In this document: piece by piece, positions 1-7,213 of the stretch
How the letters are laid out: each line of letters starts with the position of its first letter
How positions within the stretch are numbered: position 1 is the stretch's first letter
Source of the DNA: Syntrophaceae bacterium
GTDB taxonomy: Bacteria; Desulfobacterota; Syntrophia; Syntrophales; Smithellaceae
DNA: 64,000 nt
Assembly: GCA_016927935.1 (NCBI GenBank)
Contig: JAFGLS010000065.1
Coordinates: 1 to 64,000 of the forward strand
Direction: 5' to 3'
Made by a program: the position numbers and the translations under genes
The notes under the pieces: generated by a model
Told to the model about the DNA's origin: nothing
The model's input: only the letters and a program-made list of their open reading frames with translations
The model's database searches: none

Positions 1-10
1 GTGATAAACT

Positions 11-1378
11 ATGAGCAGGAAAATTCTTTTAATAAATCCTTGGATAAACGATTTCGCGGCTTATGATTTCTGGATAAAACCGCTGGGCCTTTTATACCTG
101 GGCGGTCTGCTGCGAAAAAATAATCACCAGGTTCATTTTATCGATTGTCTTGATCCGTATCATCCCCTGATGATGAGGAAAGGCCTTAAAATACCGCGGC
201 GTTATTCTTCCGGTGACGGCAAGTTTTTCCGTCAGGTTATTCCCAAACCGGACGCGCTAAAAATGTATTCAAGAGATTACCACCGTTACGGCATTTTGCC
301 GGAAATATTATCCGCTGAACTAAAAAAACACCGGGACGCGGATATTGTCCTGGTAACTTCCATGATGACTTACTGGTATCCGGGTGTTTTTGAAGCCATC
401 AGAATTATAAAAGAGGAGCTGTCTCAAACACCAACTGTGTTGGGCGGCATATACGCGACTCTCTGTTACCAGCACGCCGTAAATTTTTCCGGCGCCGATT
501 ATGTAATCGCGGGCGCTGGCGAAAAAAAGATTCTTCAGTTGCTCCAGAAAATATTTAACGAAGAGCCTTTATTTATACCGGATGAAGACGACCTTGATTC
601 CTATCCCTACCCCGCTTTCGACCTGATAAAAAAAATAACCCACCTGCCGTTAATCTCTTCGCGGGGATGCCCTTTTCGCTGCAGCTATTGTTCCTCGCAT
701 ATCCTCAACGATAAATTCCGGCGCCGCAATCCGGTTAAAGTAGTTGATGAAATTGAGCGCTGGCAGAATAAATATGGTGTTAATAATTTCTGTTTTTACG
801 ACGACGCTTTACTTGTCAATCCCGGTGAAATGATTGCACCGCTGCTTAAAGAAATAAAAAAAAGAAATTTATCCTGTCATTTTCATTGCCCCAACGGATT
901 GCATTTACGGGAAGTGACCGAGGAGCTCGGTAAATTATTTTACAGCTCGGGATTTAAAACAATCCGTTTCGGCTTTGAAACATCGAATTTAAGCAGGCAG
1001 CAGCAAACTGGCGGTAAAGTGAAGAATGAAGAGTTGCGTCTTGCCGTAAATCGCCTGAAAAACGCCGGTTATAAAACCGATGAAATAGGAGTATATCTGC
1101 TTTGCGGCATGCCCGGTCAAAGCGCGGGGGAAATCACTGAAAGCATTGAGTTTGTGAAAAAATGCGGCGCTAAACCCATGCTTGCCGAATACTCACCAAT
1201 TCCGGGCACAGAAATGTGGAATGAAGCCGTGGACTGTTCACCCTTTGACATTCAGAAAGAACCGCTATATCATAACAACTCATTGCTCCCCTGCCGGAAC
1301 AATGAGTTCAGTTTTAATGATTACACGAAATTAAAAAAGAAGCTTAAAAATAATTCAGGAGTCGGCGGCGTTGCATGA
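11..1378 (+). CDS. B12-binding-type radical SAM protein
   Basis: A 455-residue radical SAM enzyme. The N-terminal 200 residues have the look of a cobalamin-binding-type Rossmann domain (hydrophobic strand then INPW near the start, then VLGGIYATL around residue 140). The [4Fe-4S] motif CPFRCSYC uses C220, C224 and C227. The family does radical methylations, rearrangements or cyclisations; the substrate cannot be read here. An in-frame TGA lies at bases 2-4, so the ATG at 11 is the first start. Its stop overlaps the start of the next small membrane gene (ATGA), and two M16 peptidases and an M20 peptidase follow on the same strand, suggesting a peptide-processing context. That link is inference from position only. 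Confidence 0.85.
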   Translation: MSRKILLINPWINDFAAYDFWIKPLGLLYLGGLLRKNNHQVHFIDCLDPYHPLMMRKGLKIPRRYSSGDGKFFRQVIPKPDALKMYSRDYHRYGILPEILSAELKKHRDADIVLVTSMMTYWYPGVFEAIRIIKEELSQTPTVLGGIYATLCYQHAVNFSGADYVIAGAGEKKILQLLQKIFNEEPLFIPDEDDLDSYPYPAFDLIKKITHLPLISSRGCPFRCSYCSSHILNDKFRRRNPVKVVDEIERWQNKYGVNNFCFYDDALLVNPGEMIAPLLKEIKKRNLSCHFHCPNGLHLREVTEELGKLFYSSGFKTIRFGFETSNLSRQQQTGGKVKNEELRLAVNRLKNAGYKTDEIGVYLLCGMPGQSAGEITESIEFVKKCGAKPMLAEYSPIPGTEMWNEAVDCSPFDIQKEPLYHNNSLLPCRNNEFSFNDYTKLKKKLKNNSGVGGVA

Positions 1379-1611
1379 ATGTTTTAATCTGGATTAAAAA
1401 TATTACTGTCTTGTTGTTATCCCTGTTCTTTCTGGTTTTAGGTATTAATACTTTAATAGGTTCTTACCGCATTAACAATCCGATGGATTTTTTAATATAT
1501 TTCTTTTCCGCTTCCCTGATGATTCTGGTTTGCATTGTCGGCATTATTTATTTTTTCTGCCGTTTATTTCCCAAAAAACAAGGTGAAATCAATAAAGATG
1601 AAACTACGTAA
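1375..1611 (+). CDS. small two-helix membrane protein, unknown function
   Basis: A 78-residue hydrophobic protein with two predicted membrane helices (about residues 7-28 and 38-61) and a short charged C-terminal tail. It shares an ATGA overlap with the radical SAM gene upstream, and its end overlaps the likely start of the M16 peptidase by 14 bases, so it is probably translated from the same mRNA. I do not recognise a family. It could be a membrane anchor or partner for one of its neighbours, but nothing in the sequence proves that. Confidence 0.6.
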   Translation: MNVLIWIKNITVLLLSLFFLVLGINTLIGSYRINNPMDFLIYFFSASLMILVCIVGIIYFFCRLFPKKQGEINKDETT

Positions 1612-3100
1612 TGTCTTAAAACCGGTTATTATACTGGCGTGCCTTTTTCTTATTGGCAATCATTCCTCCGGATTTGATCTGAAAGAAAAGGTTCTGAAAA
1701 CAAAACTGCCCAACGGCATTACAGTGCTGATGCTGGAACGCCATCTGAGCCCCACCGTTTCTCTCTATATAAGTCACCGCGTAGGAGCAGTTGACGAGGG
1801 AAAAGGGGAAAGCGGCGCTGCTCACTTTTTGGAACACATGATGTTCAAGGGAACGACAACCATCGGCACAAAAAATTACGTAGCCGAGAAAAAAATATTG
1901 GACGCTATCGAAAAAATTGGTTCAACCCTGGACAAAGAAAAACGAAAAGGTCAAAAAGCGGAACAAAAAATTATTCAAGAGTTATCCGAAAAGTTAAAGA
2001 AATTACAGGACCGGGGAAAAGAATATTACATCCCTAACGAAATCGACCGGTTATACACCGAAAATGGCGGTCTGGACATGAACGCTTCCACCGGCCAGGA
2101 TTTGACTACATACCATGTAAGTCTTCCCGCCAATAAAATTGAACTTTGGGCAAGGATTGAATCTGATCGTCTGCTCAATCCGGTTTTTCGCGAATTTTAC
2201 TCGGAACGTGATGTCGTCATGGAAGAAAGAAGGCAACGAGTGGAAGCAGATCCGGACGGCAAACTGTATGAAACATTTTTAAAAACCGCTTACAAAATTC
2301 ATCCCTATGGCCGACCGATTTTAGGCTTGGCGGAAGATATAATGAACTTAAGCACTGTTTCTTTGAAAAAAATATTAAAAAAATACAGAACTCCTGAAAA
2401 CATTGTAATCGCGGTTGTCGGCGATATTAAACCTGAAAAAACCCTTGCTGTAATCAAAAAGTATTTCGGTAAAATTCCCGCAGGCAAAAATACGAAGAGC
2501 GTCATTCCCGCCGAACCGTCTCAAACCGGCGAAAGGAGAGTGGAAGTTAAATTCGATGCCAATCCGATGATGATTACCGGTTTTCATAAACCGAATGCCC
2601 CCGCCCGTGATGATTACGTATTTGATGTAATAGAAACAATTCTGACCGGGAGCAGAACCAGCCGCCTTTATAATCATCTGGTTACGAATTTGCAAATTGC
2701 GAAGAGTGTAAGCGCTGTCAATGGGATTCCCGCAACAAGGTATCCGAATCTTTTCACTATATTCGCCCAGCCTCGTTATCCCCATACCAATATTGAACTG
2801 GAAGAAAAAATTCTCCAGGAAATAGAAAAACTTAAGACTCAACTTGTTTCCGTCGATGAACTGACTAAAGCAAAAAATAAAATAAAAATGTATTACATCC
2901 AACATCTGGATTCCAATTCTGAAATAGCTTCAATCCTATCCTATTTTGAGGTGTTGCTGGGAGATTACAAATATTTCTCCGATTATCTGGATAATATTGA
3001 AAAGGTTACGGCTGAAGATATACTAAAAGCGGCCAATAATTATTTAACTAAAGAAAATAGAACAACAGCTTTTTTAGATCGTGGGGATAATAATCCATAG
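1598..3100 (+). CDS. periplasmic M16 (insulinase/pitrilysin) zinc peptidase, catalytic
   Basis: A 500-residue M16 family metallopeptidase. From the ATG at 1598 it begins with a signal peptide (charged MKLRN, then a hydrophobic core), so export is expected. The inverted zinc motif HFLEH is at residues 76-80. E155 lies 74 residues after H80, the usual spacing of the third zinc ligand in this family. Between them is a lysine/glutamate-rich stretch (about 95-145) that looks coiled-coil. A longer frame opens at 1535, but those codons lie inside the preceding gene and would put 21 residues ahead of the signal peptide, so 1598 is preferred. It is followed after 6 bases by a second M16 gene without the zinc motif, forming an active/inactive pair. 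Confidence 0.9.
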   Translation: MKLRNVLKPVIILACLFLIGNHSSGFDLKEKVLKTKLPNGITVLMLERHLSPTVSLYISHRVGAVDEGKGESGAAHFLEHMMFKGTTTIGTKNYVAEKKILDAIEKIGSTLDKEKRKGQKAEQKIIQELSEKLKKLQDRGKEYYIPNEIDRLYTENGGLDMNASTGQDLTTYHVSLPANKIELWARIESDRLLNPVFREFYSERDVVMEERRQRVEADPDGKLYETFLKTAYKIHPYGRPILGLAEDIMNLSTVSLKKILKKYRTPENIVIAVVGDIKPEKTLAVIKKYFGKIPAGKNTKSVIPAEPSQTGERRVEVKFDANPMMITGFHKPNAPARDDYVFDVIETILTGSRTSRLYNHLVTNLQIAKSVSAVNGIPATRYPNLFTIFAQPRYPHTNIELEEKILQEIEKLKTQLVSVDELTKAKNKIKMYYIQHLDSNSEIASILSYFEVLLGDYKYFSDYLDNIEKVTAEDILKAANNYLTKENRTTAFLDRGDNNP

Positions 3101-3106
3101 CAGTTT

Positions 3107-4549
3107 ATGAACAAAAAAATACTTAAAACGTACCTCATTTTTATTGTTTCCTTATTCCTGACGTTCCTGATGTTTACGGGAATGGCCATATCCGCCGCGG
3201 CAGCAGATTCATCCTTACCGCCTCCGGATAAAATTCATTATGAACCGCTGCGTTTTGAATTGCCACAAACACAGAGGGTTGTTCTGAAAAACGGAATTGT
3301 TCTCCACATTTTGGAAAATCATGAACTTCCCCTTGTCAATATAAACGCGTTGATTAAAACTGGAACGATGTATGATCCGGCAGGCAAAGAAGGCACTGCC
3401 GAATTGACCGCTTATGTTATGAGAACCGGCGGCACATCAAAATTAAACAGCACGGAAGTTGACAGTCAGTTTGATATTATCGCGGCATCGGCATCAATCG
3501 CCATGTATATGGAATCTGCCAGAATCAGTTTTTCCGTCTTAAACAGTCACCTTAATCGCGGACTTGACCTGCTGTCGCAAATTATGATTAATCCCATATT
3601 TGAACAGGGTAAATTTGAACTCGCCAGGCAATTAAAAAATGAGGAGATAAGAAGAATCAAGGATGATCCGCAAAAACTGGCCCTTCAGGAATTTAGTCGT
3701 CTAATCTATCAAAATGATCCCCGCGGCCGTTTTCCTTCCTATAAATCACTGAAAAATATAAAACGCGACGACCTCGTTGAATTCCACCATCGCTTTTTTC
3801 TGCCGAACAACATCATATTTGCAGTAAGCGGAGATATAACAAAAGAACAGGCTATAATATTATTCAATCGTTATTTCGGCAATTGGCCAAACGGAAATAT
3901 TCCGGCTGATATTCCTGTGCCTTCTCCAAAATCAAAGGCCGGTATTTACTTAATCGATAAGGAAATCCCTCAATCCACAATCATCAGCGGTGAATTTACC
4001 ATCGGTAAAAATAATCCTGATTTTTACGCTTTTACCGTCCTGGATTTCATTCTCGGCAGCGGCGGCTTTCCTTCCCGGATTGTCAGCGTTGTGCGTAATA
4101 ATGAAGGTCTCGCCTACAGCGCGGGAAGCTTTTACCGTGCCCAACCCGGTTACGGAGTTTTCGGAAGTTACGCATTGACAAAAACATCCTCGACAATGAA
4201 GACTCTTTCTCTTCTTGATTCCATACTGGAAAAAATTAAATCCAATCCGACTACAGACAGGGAATTGGATTGGGCTAAGAAATCCATTAATAACGGTTTT
4301 ATCTTTTCTTTTGCCACAGCGGAGCAAATCGCCTGGCAGCAAATTAATTTGGAATATGAAAAATTGCCCCCTGATTTTCTTATCAGCTACCGGGATAAGA
4401 TAGAAAAAGTTGGAATTGAAGATTTAAATAATGCCGCTTCCAAATATCTGGACAAAACAAAAAATGTTGTTTTAATTCTGGGTGACAGGAAAAATTTGGA
4501 CAAATCTCCGGCCGCCAGCGGGTATATTCCGATAATTCCTGAAGAGTAA
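3107..4549 (+). CDS. periplasmic M16 family protein lacking the zinc motif
   Basis: A 480-residue M16 fold protein with an N-terminal signal peptide (hydrophobic core to about residue 30, AAAA-type cleavage region). At the place where the catalytic HxxEH should be, the sequence reads GTAELTAYVM, so the zinc ligands are missing and the protein should not hydrolyse peptides itself. The R/Y-containing second half (GLAYSAGSFYRAQPGYGVFG) typical of the family is present. Bacterial M16B enzymes often work as a heterodimer of one catalytic and one non-catalytic subunit, and the adjacent catalytic copy upstream fits that. Proposed role: non-catalytic partner that completes the substrate chamber. Confidence 0.88.
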   Translation: MNKKILKTYLIFIVSLFLTFLMFTGMAISAAAADSSLPPPDKIHYEPLRFELPQTQRVVLKNGIVLHILENHELPLVNINALIKTGTMYDPAGKEGTAELTAYVMRTGGTSKLNSTEVDSQFDIIAASASIAMYMESARISFSVLNSHLNRGLDLLSQIMINPIFEQGKFELARQLKNEEIRRIKDDPQKLALQEFSRLIYQNDPRGRFPSYKSLKNIKRDDLVEFHHRFFLPNNIIFAVSGDITKEQAIILFNRYFGNWPNGNIPADIPVPSPKSKAGIYLIDKEIPQSTIISGEFTIGKNNPDFYAFTVLDFILGSGGFPSRIVSVVRNNEGLAYSAGSFYRAQPGYGVFGSYALTKTSSTMKTLSLLDSILEKIKSNPTTDRELDWAKKSINNGFIFSFATAEQIAWQQINLEYEKLPPDFLISYRDKIEKVGIEDLNNAASKYLDKTKNVVLILGDRKNLDKSPAASGYIPIIPEE

Positions 4550-4571
4550 ATTATTTTCATAGGAAAAGTTT

Positions 4572-5813
4572 ATGATTGACGAAAAAATATTCCGAAAAAT
4601 ATCCGAAAAAATAGATTCCTACCGTGAAGCGATGATTGAATTGCAGACAGCTCTCAGCGCCCACCCTGCCGTAGGCCCGGATAACGGCGGCGACGGAGAA
4701 TTGATGAAAGCGAATTTTTTGAAAGAACGTCTCGTCCAGATGGGTTTTAAAAATTTCCGGCATTACGACGCGAAAGACTCCAGGGTTTCCTCCGGAATCC
4801 GCCCTAATTTCATCACAACAATAGAAGGCAGAAATAAAAACAGGTTTATCTGGATTATTACGCACATGGACGTTGTTCCGCCGGGAGAGCCGCGTCTCTG
4901 GAGTCATGATCCCTATAAGGCTTACGTGAAGGATGGTCTCATTTTCGGCCGTGGTGTTGAAGACAATCAACAGGATATGGTTGCTTCCATCTTTGCCGCC
5001 AAGGCTCTGATTGATGAGGGATTAATACCGGAAAATTCAATTAATCTCACATTTGTTTCCGATGAAGAAACTTCCAGTAATTTGGGACTCTATTACATGA
5101 TAGATTCCACGGACTCACTTTTTAACAATGATGATTTGATTATTGTTCCCGATTCGGGAAATCTCGATGGCTCATTGATTGAAATCGCCGAAAAGAGCAT
5201 GCTCTGGCTTTGTTTCAAAACAAAAGGAAGTCAGTGTCACGGCTCTACTCCGCAACTGGGCAATAACGCTTTTGTCGCCGCGTCCCATCTCGTAACAAAA
5301 TTAGTCGGTCTGAAAAAAGTTTTTCCCAAATCTGATCCCCTTTTTGATCCGCCGCAAAGCACATTCGAACCGACAAAGAAAGAAGCCAATGTCGGTAATA
5401 TAAACACAATTCCCGGTGAAGATGTTTTCTATATGGATTGCCGTATTTTGCCGGACTATGATTTACAGGATGTCCTCTCCGCAATACAAAAAATTGTCCG
5501 TGGAATCGAGAAAAAATTCAGGGTACAGATAGAAATATCTACCGCGCAATATGTTCAATCAGCAAAACCGACTTCCCCCGATGCACCGGTGGTTAAGGCT
5601 CTCAAAGAAGCTATTGAGGCAGTCTATAATATAAAGACATTTGCCGGTGGTGTCGGCGCGGGAACTGTAGCTTCCTATATCCGCAAAAAGAATTTCCCCG
5701 CGGCTGTCTGGTCTAAAACAAACCAGAAAGCCCATCAGCCCGATGAAAACTGCTCCATTGAAAATATGATGGGTAACGCCAGGGTTTTTGCCTATCTTTT
5801 TCTGCGAAAATGA
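4572..5813 (+). CDS. M20 family metallopeptidase (ArgE/DapE/dipeptidase-like)
   Basis: A 413-residue M20 zinc hydrolase. The family's metal ligands are visible: HMDVVP (H98, D100), then GRGVEDNQQ with the bridging aspartate, and SDEET with the catalytic glutamate pair. An inserted dimerisation (lid) region lies between about residues 205 and 320. No signal peptide, so cytoplasmic. It could be a dipeptidase or an N-acyl amino acid deacylase; the sequence alone does not choose. An AGGAAAAG Shine-Dalgarno stretch precedes the ATG. Last gene of the radical SAM/M16 run; it could finish off peptides produced by the M16 pair, which is inference. Confidence 0.85.
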   Translation: MIDEKIFRKISEKIDSYREAMIELQTALSAHPAVGPDNGGDGELMKANFLKERLVQMGFKNFRHYDAKDSRVSSGIRPNFITTIEGRNKNRFIWIITHMDVVPPGEPRLWSHDPYKAYVKDGLIFGRGVEDNQQDMVASIFAAKALIDEGLIPENSINLTFVSDEETSSNLGLYYMIDSTDSLFNNDDLIIVPDSGNLDGSLIEIAEKSMLWLCFKTKGSQCHGSTPQLGNNAFVAASHLVTKLVGLKKVFPKSDPLFDPPQSTFEPTKKEANVGNINTIPGEDVFYMDCRILPDYDLQDVLSAIQKIVRGIEKKFRVQIEISTAQYVQSAKPTSPDAPVVKALKEAIEAVYNIKTFAGGVGAGTVASYIRKKNFPAAVWSKTNQKAHQPDENCSIENMMGNARVFAYLFLRK

Positions 5814-6045
5814 ACAATCCCGCTGCAAGCAGCGGGGTATCCCAAGGAACTGCGCCCCAAGGGGCGGGGAATTAGAATCACATTTATCCCACTCTGCTTC
5901 GCTACGGGGATAATTCAACCATCAAATTTCAGTGCACTCCGCTTCTGAAATTTGGGTCTCATTTATCCCACTCGGCCTATAGTGACCCTACAGTGCCCTT
6001 TAGGGTATTTAGGTTATATGTTTCTGAAATTTGGGTCTCATTAAA
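5814..6045. repeat. composite of stacked intergenic hairpin repeats
   Basis: The 404-base gap before phoH starts with non-coding repeats. Visible hairpins: CCCGCTGC/GCAGCGGG at 5819-5836; CGCCCC/GGGGCG at 5853-5866; TTATCCC/GGGATAA at 5884-5913; AAATTTCAG/CTGAAATTT at 5924-5953, followed by GGGTCTCATT. A second module starting CCTATAGTGACCC (5976) runs through TGCCCTTTAGGGTATTTAGG and ends in CTGAAATTT GGGTCTCATT at about 6042. The same modules recur near 15.5, 21.5 and 26.5 kb. No protein is encoded. Confidence 0.8.
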
Positions 6046-6103
6046 TTATGACGATTTTCCGAAAAAATGACGCGGGAACAGTCCGTTTATTTGTGATTAT
6101 TAT

Positions 6104-6193
6104 TATAATACAGATACTTATAAGTCCATCAATATGTATTGCATTGCATAAATCAACGTGATAGAAGCCCCCTTTAGATTGAAGGTCTATCAC
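6104..6193 (+). promoter_or_regulatory. phoH leader: TATAAT box and GTGATAGA inverted repeat
   Basis: An exact TATAAT lies at 6104-6109, without a convincing -35. Downstream, GTGATAGA (6158-6165) is repeated inverted as TCTATCAC (6186-6193), an 8-bp stem with a 20-base loop about 25 bases before the phoH start. It could be an operator or an mRNA hairpin. Apart from this and the repeats, the gap is plain AT-rich sequence. Confidence 0.35.
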
Positions 6194-6217
6194 ATATTTT
6201 AGAGGCTGATATATATT

Positions 6218-7213
6218 TTGACGAAAGCAACTAAAAGCGCGGACTCAGAGAAAATTTTCTTTGCCGACCATAACCTGCTGAAGAATCTTTGTGGAGAACA
6301 CGATAAGCATCTGAAGCTTATCGAAAAGCTGGAAACTGTAAAAATAAAAGCCTGGGGAAACAGCGTTACAATTTCCGGCAAAAACGGCAATGTTTACAAG
6401 GTCAGCACCCTGCTTCAGCAGCTTTATTCAATGATGGAAAAAGGATGGCATCTTCAATCCGCCGATATTGATTACGCTCACCGAATTCTTTCCGAAGATA
6501 TAACCTGCGAACTGGCCGGTATCTTTCTCGACACTGTTTTCATTTCTTCCCAAAAAAGAGTAATCACGCCTAAAAGCATCGCTCAACGGCTTTACATTGA
6601 ATATATCAGAAATTTCGATATGGTTTTTTCCATAGGCCCTGCTGGAACGGGCAAAACATATCTGGCGATGGCTATGGCGGTATCATATTTGCTGGAGCGT
6701 AAGGTTCAAAGAATAATTCTGGCGCGTCCCGCGGTGGAAGCCGGTGAAAGGCTGGGTTTCCTGCCGGGGGATCTCGCGGAAAAAGTAAATCCCTACCTTC
6801 GTCCACTTTATGACGCCCTGTACGATATGATGGACATGGAAAGGGCTACTGCTCTTCTCAATAAAGGACTGATTGAAGTTGCTCCTCTCGCTTTCATGCG
6901 CGGAAGAACGCTTAATGATTCCTTTATTATTCTGGACGAGGCGCAGAACACCACTTCGGAACAGATGAAAATGTTTCTTACGAGACTGGGGTTCGGCTCC
7001 AAAGCGATTATTACCGGCGACATCACCCAGGTTGATTTACCTACAGAAAAGGTTTCCGGCCTGATTGAAGCTGAAAAAATCTTAAGAAAGAATACCGGCA
7101 TCCGTTTTGTGCACTTTTCGGAAGTTGACGTCATCCGGCATCCGCTGGTTCAGGATATTATAAAAGCCTACGCGCAGCTAGATAAAGAAAAAACGTCCAA
7201 CAGCAATGGGTAA
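6218..7213 (+). CDS. phoH: PhoH-family ATPase
   Basis: A 331-residue PhoH-type P-loop protein. Walker A GPAGTGKT is at residues 140-147 and Walker B FIILDEAQN lies near 240. An N-terminal KH-like portion precedes the ATPase domain. The start appears to be TTG at 6218 with AGAGG 12 bases upstream; no better in-frame ATG gives a full N-terminus. The order phoH, 7TM-HD protein, ybeY is a classic conserved cluster tied to RNA and ribosome metabolism. PhoH proteins have been linked to RNA helicase or RNase-associated activity; the exact reaction here is not shown. The stop overlaps the next start by 8 bases. Confidence 0.92.
   Translation: MTKATKSADSEKIFFADHNLLKNLCGEHDKHLKLIEKLETVKIKAWGNSVTISGKNGNVYKVSTLLQQLYSMMEKGWHLQSADIDYAHRILSEDITCELAGIFLDTVFISSQKRVITPKSIAQRLYIEYIRNFDMVFSIGPAGTGKTYLAMAMAVSYLLERKVQRIILARPAVEAGERLGFLPGDLAEKVNPYLRPLYDALYDMMDMERATALLNKGLIEVAPLAFMRGRTLNDSFIILDEAQNTTSEQMKMFLTRLGFGSKAIITGDITQVDLPTEKVSGLIEAEKILRKNTGIRFVHFSEVDVIRHPLVQDIIKAYAQLDKEKTSNSNG

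Noticed and set aside
1535..1597. Longer N-terminus of the first M16 peptidase
   Set aside because: It would bury the signal peptide and overlap the small membrane gene; the ATG at 1598 is better.
2375..2905. 176-codon minus-strand frame inside the M16 gene
   Set aside because: Antisense to a clear zinc peptidase with intact motifs; composition is that of a shadow frame.
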